Notes: generated by a model not told the origin, from the sequence alone. Numbered from the stretch's first letter, positions 1 through 9,064 are shown. The stretch is 11,935 nucleotides of DNA from Bacillota bacterium (GCA_023458915.1 JAEWWM010000056.1:1-11935), one strand, 5' to 3'. Program-made: numbers and translations.

Positions 1-3000
1 GCGCAGTCAAGCGCACCTTGAGTTACGATGAAATTTTTGCTCTCAAAATCTATTAAATTTTCATCTAATACACTTGGCGGAATTTTCACAGAAAATCTAT
101 ATTCGCGGAGTAATTGTTGGCTTTTAATTATTCGGTCAAATAAATCGCATTCTATAAACTTTTCTATTGCGTGTGTGTCTAGTGCATTATTCTCTTCCTT
201 ATTTAAAAAACCATTTTTAATAAGTCGATCCTGTTCAAAATTTACACTTAACTTTGCAATATTTTTAAAATCAGCATAACACATAAATTTATGCATAGCG
301 TTTCCGCGGTCAGTTGAGGATAAGTTCTGATTTAACATAAAATCTGGGCGCGAAACCGCAATATAGTTTCCCCACTCGCCGCTTTTTGCAAGCTGTGAGG
401 CTGAAATTTTAAGAGGGAGATTTATAAGATTTTTTTTAGGATATTCAAAATTAAATCTTTTTTTTATTTTTTCCGCGAGTTCTTTATTTGAATTTTCAAA
501 TGTCGAAGCAAGAACTGAATTTTTTTCATAATTTTCTGCTTTTTCTTTAATATTTTTAGTTTGTACAATTTCAACATCCCAATTTAAATCTACGTTTTCT
601 GCTTCAGAAACTAGGTTAGGGATATCGGCAAGTTCGCAAAGTTTATTTTTCAAATTACTTTTTGCAAGACATAAAAATAACCAATCCGTAAATGAAGTTG
701 ATGCTCTTACTATATTAGGGGATATATTTTTATGATTTCCTGCTAGAATTAAATTTTTTTGAATAGATTTTTGTGGAGCTTTGAGAGATGCAATAATAAT
801 AAGTTTTTGTTTTGCTCGTGTTAGCGCAACGTAGAGAATTCGCAGTTCTTCAGAAATATCTTCTTTTCTATTTTGCAGCGAAATAGATTGCCTCACTAAG
901 TTATCATACTGTACTGTTCCGCTTTCGTTTTTTAATTTCATTCCGATTCCAAGCTCCGGATGAATAATTAAACTGTTTGTTTCAAAATTAAATTTTTTGG
1001 AGCATCCCGCAACAATGCAGATAGGGAATTCGAGTCCTTTTGATTTATGTATGCTCATAATTTTAACCGTATTTTCAGTTTCAGATGAAACCGAAGCAGG
1101 GGTGAGGTCTGAATTTTTTCTTCGAGTGTTTTCTATGAAATTTAAAAATCCCGATATTCCTTTATGGTACTGATTTTCAAATTTTCTCGCGTACTCTACA
1201 AGCAAGGCAAGGTTAGCTTTTTTCGTCTCGCCTTTTGGCATGGCGCTACATATTGCCGGGTAATCAGTATCGTAATATATATGATCAATTAATTCGTCAG
1301 GGGAGATTGTTCTTGAAATTTGGCGGTAGTTGTTTATTTTTTTAAAAAAATCTGTGAGTTTTGAATCAGCATTTTGCTTTACAGATTTTTTCAAAGCAAA
1401 ATAAAATGGTGCGTCTTTTTCAGCTTTCCTGATTTTACTTATTTCATCTATGCTAAATCCGAAAATAGGACTCATTAATGCGGATATTAACGGAATATCC
1501 TGAACTGGATTATCAATTACCTGCAAGATTGAAATTATAGTTGATATTTCTTTTGTACCGAGAAATTTTTCGTTTGTTTCTGACCAGGAAGGTACTCCGT
1601 GTTTGTAAAGCTCCCGAACGTATACATGTGCGTGCGCATTTGAACTTCTTAAGAGAACGCAAAAATCGCTGTAAGTTGCTGGTCTTTCTTTGTTATTTTC
1701 ATAAATAATGTAGCCCTCAGATATAATTTTTATTATTGTTTCGGCAATATTTTCAGCTTCAAGAATATCATCGTCTTCGTTTGCATCAGAGGTATCGATT
1801 ATTTTAAAGTTTACATCAGGCTTAGAAAATTTCGGGTAAGATGCTCCGCATACAAGTGCTTCTTCGATATTGTAATTAATCTCGCCCACTTTTTTAGACA
1901 TCAAGCACTTAAAAATAAAATTTATACCATCAATAATCTCCTCTTTACTTCTAAAATTTTGCCCAAGAATAATTTTAGCGGGATAACTTATATTCTCTGA
2001 GTTGTAAAGAGGGTAACTGTTTTTCTTTTCAATAAATATTTTTGGCATGGACTGGCGAAATTTATAAATGCTTTGTTTCACATCGCCTACCATGAAAATA
2101 TTGCTATTATCTCTTGTTATCATTTTAAGAATAGTATCCTGAATTTCATTAATGTCCTGATATTCATCTACCATAATTTCTTTGTATCTTTGCGTTATTT
2201 CCTCAGCGATTTTACTTTTTTTGAGTCCGCTTTCGGTATGTTCGACGAGAAGTTCAAGCGCCCAATGCTCAAGGTCATTAAAATCAGCAACATTTTTTGC
2301 AAGTTTTAAAGAATACACCTCATTTGCAAAATGTTTTGTGATTTCAAAAAGAGTTTTGTTTATGCTATGGAGAGCTTGGTTATTTTTTGCAAACTCTTTT
2401 TCTGTAAACTCAAAATATTTCTGCAATTTTTCAATTTCACTTTTAACAAATGCGCGTTTGGAAGCGATAATATTTTTTTCTGTTTCATTATTTTCAGATT
2501 TTAAGGGTTTAAATTTAGCAAAAGTGAATGAGTTTATTTTACTACAAAGATTATCCCACTTCAGTAAACCAAAACTTTTTTTAAGAGATCTTATTTTTTC
2601 TAAATCTTCTTCTAGTGCACTCGAATAAGCTAGTTTAAAACTTTCAATATTGTTTGAAAGTTCTATTATTTCGAGAATAAGTTTTTCGGCCGATTCAAAA
2701 ATTTCAAGTGAATGTGTGATTATTATTTTTCCCCATGGCGAATTAATAACTGATAAATTTTTTTGCTCATATAGCCTAAGCTTTTCGTCTATCCACTTTT
2801 CAGGAAACGGAATCGACCTTGTAAAGTCATAAATTTGGTTAATTATTTGTGAAAGTTTGCTGTCGTCTTTTTCACTGCTGAAAAGGTTAAGAACGGCTTT
2901 AAACTCAGGAGTTTTTAAGCTGTAAAAGAAGTTTAAAGTATTTTCCATAGCTCGGTCTTTCAAAATAGCGATTTCTCCGCTATCGGCTATGCGAAATTTT

Positions 3001-3362
3001 GGTGATATACCGAGTTTGAAAAAATTTTCTTTCACTATGTTGTTACAAAAGCTATGAATTGTACCGATTGAAGCGTATTTGAGCATCATTTGCTGGCGGT
3101 ATAAATTAGAATCAGGGTTCTGGTTTATCATTTCTGAGAGCCTGTTTAATATTCTGACCCTCATCTCTTGAGCAGCTGCGTTAGTGAAGGTCACGATTAG
3201 AAATTTATCTATATCTGTGTGATTTTTAAGGTCGGTTATTTGATTTATTACTCTTTGAACTAGAACTGAAGTTTTACCGGACCCCGCCGCCGCGGAGACA
3301 AGAATTGTACCGTTTGTAGCATTTATTGCGTTTTGTTGATCTTTAGTCCATTTGCTACTCAT
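1..3362 (-). CDS. addA: AddA, ATP-dependent helicase/nuclease subunit A (3' end outside window)
   Basis: AddA is the motor and nuclease subunit of AddAB, the Bacillota counterpart of RecBCD, which unwinds and resects double-strand breaks to load RecA. It is an SF1A (UvrD/Rep-like) helicase fused to a RecB-family nuclease. An uninterrupted frame of 1120 codons is visible. Walker A AAAGSGKT is at residues 24-31, Walker B VDEYQD at 398-403, GDVKQSIYKFR at 426-436, QNFRS at 468-472, IHKSKGLEFP at 771-780 and VALTRAK at 845-851. The frame leaves the window at IVTQGALDC (1112-1120), the first strand of the nuclease domain, so the DxK catalytic motif and roughly the last 100 residues lie outside; family members are about 1200-1250 aa. 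The ATG overlaps the addB stop by 8 nt, which implies translational coupling. A GGAG inside addB (3375-3378) lies 12 nt upstream, slightly far. No frameshift was seen. Identification is secure. Confidence 0.96.
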   Translation of the reverse strand, partial: MSSKWTKDQQNAINATNGTILVSAAAGSGKTSVLVQRVINQITDLKNHTDIDKFLIVTFTNAAAQEMRVRILNRLSEMINQNPDSNLYRQQMMLKYASIGTIHSFCNNIVKENFFKLGISPKFRIADSGEIAILKDRAMENTLNFFYSLKTPEFKAVLNLFSSEKDDSKLSQIINQIYDFTRSIPFPEKWIDEKLRLYEQKNLSVINSPWGKIIITHSLEIFESAEKLILEIIELSNNIESFKLAYSSALEEDLEKIRSLKKSFGLLKWDNLCSKINSFTFAKFKPLKSENNETEKNIIASKRAFVKSEIEKLQKYFEFTEKEFAKNNQALHSINKTLFEITKHFANEVYSLKLAKNVADFNDLEHWALELLVEHTESGLKKSKIAEEITQRYKEIMVDEYQDINEIQDTILKMITRDNSNIFMVGDVKQSIYKFRQSMPKIFIEKKNSYPLYNSENISYPAKIILGQNFRSKEEIIDGINFIFKCLMSKKVGEINYNIEEALVCGASYPKFSKPDVNFKIIDTSDANEDDDILEAENIAETIIKIISEGYIIYENNKERPATYSDFCVLLRSSNAHAHVYVRELYKHGVPSWSETNEKFLGTKEISTIISILQVIDNPVQDIPLISALMSPIFGFSIDEISKIRKAEKDAPFYFALKKSVKQNADSKLTDFFKKINNYRQISRTISPDELIDHIYYDTDYPAICSAMPKGETKKANLALLVEYARKFENQYHKGISGFLNFIENTRRKNSDLTPASVSSETENTVKIMSIHKSKGLEFPICIVAGCSKKFNFETNSLIIHPELGIGMKLKNESGTVQYDNLVRQSISLQNRKEDISEELRILYVALTRAKQKLIIIASLKAPQKSIQKNLILAGNHKNISPNIVRASTSFTDWLFLCLAKSNLKNKLCELADIPNLVSEAENVDLNWDVEIVQTKNIKEKAENYEKNSVLASTFENSNKELAEKIKKRFNFEYPKKNLINLPLKISASQLAKSGEWGNYIAVSRPDFMLNQNLSSTDRGNAMHKFMCYADFKNIAKLSVNFEQDRLIKNGFLNKEENNALDTHAIEKFIECDLFDRIIKSQQLLREYRFSVKIPPSVLDENLIDFESKNFIVTQGALDC

Positions 3363-6300
3363 TGTTTAATTCGTCTCCTTTCGCCATTTTTTCGAGTACT
3401 TTTTTACTGCTTAGGTTGGTAGGAATTTCGACAAATTTTTCTTCTTCATAACCGCATATTGGGAAATAATCGCACCATTTGCAAGCTGTACGGTTTTTTT
3501 TGCATATTGGTTTTGCTGAAATATGGCCACTTTGCAAGAAATTCGCCATTTCTTTAATTAGATATTCTATATGCTTTGCAATAACACCAAGCTCAGCTAA
3601 ATTTGCAACAGATTCTGATTTTTTAATCTCGCCGTTCTTTATTTTGGCGGGTATAAAAATTCCCTCGCCGTCATTTTCCATTCCGTAAACTGTGGTCATA
3701 TCGTCCAAAATAATGCCGTTCATTCGAAGCTTTTTTCTGATTTGTTCTGTAGTTTTGATAGCGTCTTTTTCACTTTCGGCATCAATTGTAGGTTTAAGTG
3801 CCGTAAAATAAAGTATCCCTGCAGGAATAAAGTTTCCGTATTTTTTGCTGCCATTTTTTTGAATAGCTAAGAGGTAAATAAGCATCTGCATGTTCAGCCC
3901 GTAAAGAATGTCTGACAACATGAAATCTTTAGTTCCAGTTTTGTAATCTATAATTCGCACATAATTTTTATTCTCTGAGCGCATAACATCAACGCGGTCG
4001 ATTTTTCCCTCAATTTTAATTTCTCCGCCATCGGGCAAAGCAAAAGTCAGCGGTAGAATATCTCCGTTTTCGCCAATTTCAAGCTCTAAATCTGAAAAAA
4101 TAAAAGAACTTTGTTTGAACTCTTCAATAAAATGATTGACTAAAAAAATTATAGAATTTTTGAATTTTTGGACCAAGTAATTAAATTTTTCTGGTTTATT
4201 CTCCCAGCCGCCAAGTTTGTCGTTTATGTAACTCTCAACAATATTATCTATTTTATTTTGCAGGTTTTTTTGAGAGATGTTTATTATTTTATCTTGTGGA
4301 TATTTTTTAAAAAGCTTTTCAAGCGAAAAATGCATGAGATTGCCATATTCAAGCGCACCGAAACGAGCAGGTTTTTGTGGTTTGGCTTTTAATAAATATT
4401 CGCAAAAATATTTAAATCTGCAATTATAATATTTTTCAATTTGTGAAGCTGAAAGTTTTAAATTTTTACCAAAAAAATCCTTAGAGTTTTGAGGATTTTC
4501 AAAATTTAAAAAATTTTTATTAAATATATTTTCAACAGCTTTGCATTTTTGTCCATAATCTTCACTTTTAGTAAAGTGATTTTTAAGTTCGAATGCTAGT
4601 TCAGAATTACTTATCCAATTTTTAGCGCAAATTTCAAATGCTGGCTTTTCAGCCCATATAAGCTCTTCCTCGCTAAAACTGTTTCGATTTAAAATTTTTA
4701 TATTTGGGAAGATACTTTTTACTTCTTTTATTATTTCCGAAGGAAGTTTTCCTCTGCCGGATGCGTTCATTGACGGCCAGCTTATAAAAAGCTTTTGAGA
4801 TGCGCTGGCTACTGCGGTATATGTAATGAACCGCTCTTTGATTAAAAAATTTTCGATATTGTCTGTGAGTTCTATTCCAAGCGAAGATATATGACTGATT
4901 TCAAGGTCTGTGAAAATTTCTGAATTATTGGGAGCTTTTGGGAATTCTCCGTAAACGCATCCTGCCAAAAACACGATTTTAGGATCAGCAAGCCTTACTC
5001 TATTTGCAGATCCTATTACTACATTATCAATACTTTGCGGAATGGAGGAAAGATTCACTGAATTTATTACCGAAGTTAAAATATCTGCATATTTTTTTGG
5101 TGAAATTTTTGTGTTTTCAAATGCGCGCGCAACTTCGCTTAAAATTTCCATAAGAACATCCCAAAGTCTGGCGCATTCCTCAGCTTTGGCTTTTTCTCCG
5201 GATTTTAAAAGCTCGCTACAAAAATTTTTTAGATTTTCTGGAACATTTATTTCGGTTAATAAATCATAAATAGCTTTGGAAATTTCCTTACCTGTAGTTT
5301 TTGAAATTCTTTTTTTAAAACGCTCGAGGGGTGTTATGATAAACTGCCGAACCCCATTTAATTTTTGCAATTCTAAAATATGAGATTCTTCAAAATCTTT
5401 TGAAAATCCCTCAGGATGCATTTTGAAATTCGACAACCACTCATTCCCTTTTATATCCCAAAGCAAAACATAATTTTCAATAAGCGATATATTTTCCGTA
5501 GAAAGGTTAGTCAAGCCGCTTTTAAGGTACTGTAGTATATCGCTGGAATCATAGAAAGAATTTATGGAGTCAAACGCTGCAAAAACCAAGTTTATCAGAT
5601 TTTTGTTAAATATTTTTTCAGGAGCATCCAAGAAATAAGGGATGCCATACTTTTTGAAAACGCTTTTAAATATTCCTGAATAATTTTCTATGTCGCGTGA
5701 TAAAACAGCGAAATCTCTATAAGAATAATCGTTTTCAATAACAAGTTTTTGTATAATTCTTGCAATATGTTCACATTCGTCGTTTTGATCTAAAGCGCTG
5801 TAAATTTGTATATTTTTTGGAACATGATTTAGTGATATTTTTTTTGTACCGAATATATTTTGTGCAAACATTTCAAGTTCTAAGTTACGAAATCTTGAAG
5901 TTTTTTCAAGAAATACGGGAGAAGAGATTTCTACCGAATGCTTTTTTGCCAAATTTTTTATTTTAATTATTGTTTGTGTAACGCATGAAAATAAGTCATT
6001 ATCGTTAGTATCGTTCGAATCTTTATCGCAGCAAAAAGCCATATAAATGTCTTTTGCTTGCGTAAATATAATTTCTAAAATACTAAGCTGCTGTAAAGTA
6101 AAATCGCTGAATTCATCAAAAAATATGCTATAATTTTCAAAAACATTATTATTTTTTATTATATTTTCAAGAATATCAAGACTATCGAATGAATTTGTAC
6201 ATTTGTTCTCATTTATTAATTTGTAAGAATCAGTTATTAATTTAATTTCTTTAATCTTTTGCTTTAAAATATCTTTGTTTGACAGGTTTTGAATTTTATC

Positions 6301-6711
6301 AAGAATGTTATTATTTATTTTATTTGATTTAAATTTTTTGAATGTTTGCAGCATTAGTTCAGCTGTTTCGGTATTACCTGAATTTTTTGCGTAAAGTTTT
6401 AAATCTTTTTTTACATTTTCAATCGCGGCGTTCATCAGAATTATTTGGGTCATGTCGCTACTGGTGATAATTGGAGGAATTTTAAGTTTTTGAGATACAA
6501 AATCAAAAAGTCTTGAAAAACTAAGAACTTGAATTTTATTAAAATCTCTGTTTCCAAGAAATTCAAGCATTTTTTTTTCGTTTCCGAACGAACTTTGTTC
6601 CGGCACGATTAAAATTATTTTTTCAGAGCCAGATTTTATTTTATTTGCAATTATTTCTTTTATTTTCCCAGATTTCCCGTTTCCACATCTGCCTAAAATA
6701 AATTGAAGCAA
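3355..6711 (-). CDS. addB: AddB, ATP-dependent helicase/nuclease subunit B
   Basis: AddB is the partner of AddA. In this family it carries a second RecB-type nuclease, which cuts the 5'-ended strand, plus an iron-sulfur cluster and the Chi-recognition module. The protein has 1118 residues (B. subtilis AddB is about 1166). The N-terminus has a Walker A motif GRCGNGKS at residues 7-14. The C-terminal nuclease has the metal-binding DYK at 922-924 within IIDYKTG, preceded by KIDRVD at 903-908. The expected 4Fe-4S cysteines are present: C764 before the nuclease core, and C1077, C1080 and C1086 after it in a C-x2-C-x5-C pattern. The start is TTG: an in-frame TAA at 6718-6720 lies three codons upstream, and no ATG or GTG intervenes. 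A GGGAGG (6723-6728) sits 11 nt before the TTG. The gene lies 103 bp downstream of rnjA and overlaps addA by 8 nt, in the usual Bacillota addB-addA order. Confidence 0.96.
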   Translation of the reverse strand: MLQFILGRCGNGKSGKIKEIIANKIKSGSEKIILIVPEQSSFGNEKKMLEFLGNRDFNKIQVLSFSRLFDFVSQKLKIPPIITSSDMTQIILMNAAIENVKKDLKLYAKNSGNTETAELMLQTFKKFKSNKINNNILDKIQNLSNKDILKQKIKEIKLITDSYKLINENKCTNSFDSLDILENIIKNNNVFENYSIFFDEFSDFTLQQLSILEIIFTQAKDIYMAFCCDKDSNDTNDNDLFSCVTQTIIKIKNLAKKHSVEISSPVFLEKTSRFRNLELEMFAQNIFGTKKISLNHVPKNIQIYSALDQNDECEHIARIIQKLVIENDYSYRDFAVLSRDIENYSGIFKSVFKKYGIPYFLDAPEKIFNKNLINLVFAAFDSINSFYDSSDILQYLKSGLTNLSTENISLIENYVLLWDIKGNEWLSNFKMHPEGFSKDFEESHILELQKLNGVRQFIITPLERFKKRISKTTGKEISKAIYDLLTEINVPENLKNFCSELLKSGEKAKAEECARLWDVLMEILSEVARAFENTKISPKKYADILTSVINSVNLSSIPQSIDNVVIGSANRVRLADPKIVFLAGCVYGEFPKAPNNSEIFTDLEISHISSLGIELTDNIENFLIKERFITYTAVASASQKLFISWPSMNASGRGKLPSEIIKEVKSIFPNIKILNRNSFSEEELIWAEKPAFEICAKNWISNSELAFELKNHFTKSEDYGQKCKAVENIFNKNFLNFENPQNSKDFFGKNLKLSASQIEKYYNCRFKYFCEYLLKAKPQKPARFGALEYGNLMHFSLEKLFKKYPQDKIINISQKNLQNKIDNIVESYINDKLGGWENKPEKFNYLVQKFKNSIIFLVNHFIEEFKQSSFIFSDLELEIGENGDILPLTFALPDGGEIKIEGKIDRVDVMRSENKNYVRIIDYKTGTKDFMLSDILYGLNMQMLIYLLAIQKNGSKKYGNFIPAGILYFTALKPTIDAESEKDAIKTTEQIRKKLRMNGIILDDMTTVYGMENDGEGIFIPAKIKNGEIKKSESVANLAELGVIAKHIEYLIKEMANFLQSGHISAKPICKKNRTACKWCDYFPICGYEEEKFVEIPTNLSSKKVLEKMAKGDELNNE

Positions 6712-6722
6712 AAAATTTTAAT

Positions 6723-6728
6723 CCTCCC
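6723..6728 (-). promoter_or_regulatory. Ribosome binding site of addB
   Basis: GGGAGG, within AAGGGAGGAT on the minus strand, lies 11 nt upstream of the TTG start of addB. It is the only strong Shine-Dalgarno sequence here and, with the in-frame TAA at 6718-6720, fixes the non-AUG start. The spacing is longer than the optimum of 5-9 nt. Confidence 0.75.
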
Positions 6729-6745
6729 TTAAAACTATAAATTAT

Positions 6746-6774
6746 ATAGTACAATAAAAGAGGATTTTTATCAA
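6746..6774 (-). promoter_or_regulatory. Possible internal promoter for addB-addA
   Basis: TTGATA (6769-6774, 5 of 6 matches to the -35 consensus) is followed after 17 bp by TACTAT (6746-6751, 4 of 6), in the gap between rnjA and addB. A perfect TATAAT lies next to it at 6741-6746 but would need a 22-bp spacer. In DNA this AT-rich such matches arise easily, so this is only a candidate for separate expression of addBA. Confidence 0.35.
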
Positions 6775-6784
6775 AACATCTTAA

Positions 6785-6813
6785 TTGAAAATAGGGATAG
6801 TGCTATTTTTCAA
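6785..6813 (-). terminator. Hairpin after rnjA, weak or attenuating terminator
   Basis: Just after the rnjA stop, the arms at 6785-6794 (TTGAAAATAG on the + strand) and 6803-6813 (CTATTTTTCAA) pair over 10 bp with one bulged base and an 8-nt loop. No uninterrupted T tract follows on the minus strand, so full termination is doubtful. It could act as a partial terminator, a 3'-end stabiliser or an RNA processing site between rnjA and addB. Confidence 0.35.
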
Positions 6814-6814
6814 A

Positions 6815-8764
6815 TTAAACTTCCATAATAATCGGGAGTATAACCGGATTTCTTCTTGTACGGTTGTGGAACAGCTTGTAAAGTTCATCTCGTACTTTAG
6901 TTTTTAGCATACTCCAATCGCGCATTCTTTGGTCGGCACATTCTTCTAAAACTTTAAGTGCAACTTTTCGTGCCTCTTCAATAAGGTGTTCTGATTCTCT
7001 AACATATACAAATCCCCTGGAAACAATGTCCGGTCCGGCAATAACATGTTTGTCGGAAGAATCTAATGTCGCTACAAGGACTATAAGCCCGTCTTCGCCA
7101 AGATGTTTACGGTCACGAAGGACGATGCTTCCCACATCTCCAACTCCTATGCCGTCAACAAGTACAAGCTCAAGCGGAACTTGACCAATTTTTTTCATGT
7201 GATTTTTATTAATCTCGAGAACATCTCCGGAGTCTCCGACAAAAACATTTGACTCCGGAATCCCCATAGAGACCGCAAGTTCTGCGTGTTTCGCAAGATG
7301 CCTGCGTTCGCCGTGAACAGGAATAAAATATTGTGGTTTAATTATGCCTTGCATGATTTTAAGTTCTTCTTGGCACGCGTGCCCTGAAACGTGAGTTTCG
7401 TACATTGACTCATAAACAACCTCGCATCCGAGTTTCATAAGTTCGTTAACGACAGCTCCCACAGTTCTTTCATTTCCGGGTATTGGAGTTGCGGAAATTA
7501 TAATAAAATCCTCCGGCCCGGCTTCAACTTTTTTATGCTCTGAAAATGCCATTCTGTGCAGTGCAGACATTGGTTCTCCTTGACTTCCTGTAGTTACGAG
7601 AACAACTTCGTTTTTAGCATATTTAGTTATAAGATCGATATCGATAATTACTCCCTCAGGAGCGGTCAAGTACTTCATTTGATGCGCAATGGTAACGTAG
7701 TTTATCATGCTGCGCCCAGAGAATGCTACTTTTTTGCCATTATTTGCTGCGCAGTTAATTATCTGCTGAATGCGTCCGATATTTGATGCAAACGTGGCAA
7801 TAACAATCCTCTTATTTTTAGCTTTTTGAAAAAGGCGCTCGAAAGAATTATCTATGCTGCTTTCGGTTTTTGTATATCCCGGGCGCTCAACATTGGTGGA
7901 ATCTGCCATAAACGCCAGAACACCTTCTTTACCGAGTTCCGCAAACCTTGCAATATCAATCATCTCGCCGCGTGATGGTGTGCAGTCGATTTTAAAGTCG
8001 CCTGTGTGAATAATAGTTCCCGCGGGTGAGTGAATTGCAATAGCTGCTGCATCGGGGATAGAATGATTCACGCGAATAAATTCGGCAGTCATGCACCCAA
8101 GGCGCACGCTATCACCATGTCGTACAGTTGTAAGCTTTGTGCTGCCAAGAAGCCTGTTTTCTTTAAGTTTACCTGATATAAGACCAATCGTCAGAGGGGT
8201 CGCGTATATCGGAACGTTTATTTTATTCAATAAATATGGAATCGCGCCAATATGATCTTCATGACCATGCGTTATAATAAGACCTTTGATTTTATCACGG
8301 TTTGACTCAAGATAAGAAAAGTCCGGAATAACAAGATCAATACCGAGCATTTCACCGTCAGGAAATGACATACCGCAGTCAATGATTATAATATCGTTAT
8401 CGCATTCAAACGCGGTTATGTTCTTTCCAATCTGATTAAGCCCGCCTAAAAAGACAACTTTCATGGATTTTACATTTTTATGAATATTGTTTTTTTTAAG
8501 TTCATTTTTCAAAGGTTTTGCAAAATTATTTTGCGAAACTTTATTGTTAGTGGTGCTTTCGGATTGTTTTCTAACTGTGTGGCTGAAATTTACTGCTGGA
8601 TTTAGTTTATTATTTGGTTTATTTGTTTTTGACTGAGCGTTATAATTTTTAATTATAGCTTTTTGGTTTTTTGTGTTTTCAATTGTCTTTTTTATTGGGT
8701 TTTTTATGTGTGTTTTTATGTCTTCTTTTTTATTTTTGTTTTCGTTATTTAATTTTTCTGTCAC
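6815..8764 (-). CDS. rnjA: Ribonuclease J (5'-3' exonuclease/endonuclease)
   Basis: This is a metallo-beta-lactamase/beta-CASP ribonuclease that matures and degrades mRNA and rRNA in the cytoplasm. The product has 649 residues. The catalytic part begins around MKVVFLGG (residue 101) and carries HGHEDH at 166-171, H234, HTGD at 253-256 and HGERRH starting at H484. These match the zinc ligands of B. subtilis RNase J1 (H74, H76, D78, H79, H142, D164, H390) at an offset of about +92 to +94. Residues 1-100 are a Lys/Asn-rich, low-complexity, probably disordered extension. The start is GTG at 8764, with GGAGG (8772-8776) 7 nt upstream. The frame can be extended to a TTG at 8800, but that would put the ribosome binding site inside the gene. 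Downstream lies addB. The symbol rnjA is used for the family; whether a second RNase J exists elsewhere is unknown. Confidence 0.95.
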   Translation of the reverse strand: MTEKLNNENKNKKEDIKTHIKNPIKKTIENTKNQKAIIKNYNAQSKTNKPNNKLNPAVNFSHTVRKQSESTTNNKVSQNNFAKPLKNELKKNNIHKNVKSMKVVFLGGLNQIGKNITAFECDNDIIIIDCGMSFPDGEMLGIDLVIPDFSYLESNRDKIKGLIITHGHEDHIGAIPYLLNKINVPIYATPLTIGLISGKLKENRLLGSTKLTTVRHGDSVRLGCMTAEFIRVNHSIPDAAAIAIHSPAGTIIHTGDFKIDCTPSRGEMIDIARFAELGKEGVLAFMADSTNVERPGYTKTESSIDNSFERLFQKAKNKRIVIATFASNIGRIQQIINCAANNGKKVAFSGRSMINYVTIAHQMKYLTAPEGVIIDIDLITKYAKNEVVLVTTGSQGEPMSALHRMAFSEHKKVEAGPEDFIIISATPIPGNERTVGAVVNELMKLGCEVVYESMYETHVSGHACQEELKIMQGIIKPQYFIPVHGERRHLAKHAELAVSMGIPESNVFVGDSGDVLEINKNHMKKIGQVPLELVLVDGIGVGDVGSIVLRDRKHLGEDGLIVLVATLDSSDKHVIAGPDIVSRGFVYVRESEHLIEEARKVALKVLEECADQRMRDWSMLKTKVRDELYKLFHNRTRRNPVILPIIMEV

Positions 8765-8771
8765 AAAACTA

Positions 8772-8776
8772 CCTCC
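8772..8776 (-). promoter_or_regulatory. Ribosome binding site deciding the rnjA start
   Basis: A perfect GGAGG, within TTAGGAGGT on the minus strand, sits 7 nt before GTG at 8764. It argues for the GTG start over the longer TTG frame at 8800, which adds only 12 residues of no recognisable family character. Confidence 0.85.
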
Positions 8777-8806
8777 TAATTTTTTTGGTATAATAAACAA
8801 ACCAGC

Positions 8807-8875
8807 TCAGAAAATCTGAACTCGATTTACAGTTTCAAAAATATTATTTAATTAATCCGAATATCCGAAATAATA
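8807..8875 (-). other. Structured 5' leader of rnjA
   Basis: If transcription starts about 7 nt after the TATAAT, rnjA has a leader of roughly 135 nt. It contains an 8-bp perfect inverted repeat, all A/T (8842-8849 with 8868-8875), a TCCGA direct repeat inside that loop (8857-8869 region), and a 5-bp hairpin TCAGA/TCTGA with a 3-nt loop (8807-8819). I recognise no known riboswitch. The elements are weak and may have no function. Confidence 0.3.
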
Positions 8876-8907
8876 AAAATCAGTTCCGTACACCAAACAT
8901 TACTATT

Positions 8908-8936
8908 ATTATATTATGCTTTTCAAGAATCGTCAA
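8908..8936 (-). promoter_or_regulatory. Strong housekeeping sigma promoter for rnjA-addB-addA
   Basis: On the minus strand, TTGACG (8931-8936, 5 of 6 matches) is followed by exactly 17 bp and then a perfect TATAAT (8908-8913). This is the best promoter match in the window. It lies upstream of rnjA, so the predicted start point is near 8901. It probably drives the whole minus-strand unit. Confidence 0.8.
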
Positions 8937-8964
8937 CATGAATTCCAAATTTAACCATGTAATG

Positions 8965-8994
8965 TTTAAGTAATTTTTCTTCTTTTCGCATAAT
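8965..8994 (+). promoter_or_regulatory. Weak candidate promoter for rnhA
   Basis: CATAAT (8989-8994, 5 of 6 matches to -10) is preceded after 18 bp by TTTAAG (8965-8970, about half matching -35). It faces away from the rnjA promoter. This is the best match I can find ahead of rnhA, but it is not strong. Confidence 0.25.
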
Positions 8995-9064
8995 AGATGT
9001 ATAAGCGATCAAAGCATTAAAAATTAAAAATATTTTATAAAAAATTTTTTAAGGAGCTTTTTAA

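Noticed and set aside
1..30. AddA lacking its nuclease catalytic motif
   Set aside because: The frame is simply cut by the window edge at the start of the nuclease domain; there is no evidence of truncation in the genome.
2073..2832. Several open frames on the + strand (also at 28-279, 3479-3688, 4168-4392, 5042-5269, 5760-5966)
   Set aside because: They lie antisense to addA or addB, whose motifs are intact, and have Phe/Ser/Ile-rich translations typical of the reverse complement of AT-rich coding DNA.
7556..7786. Open frame on the + strand inside rnjA, and a minus-strand frame at 9291-9479 inside rnhA
   Set aside because: Both are shadows of well-identified genes with complete catalytic motifs, and neither resembles a protein family.
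8765..8800. Twelve-residue longer rnjA start at TTG 8800
   Set aside because: The extra stretch contains the perfect GGAGG that serves the GTG at 8764, so it is leader and not coding.
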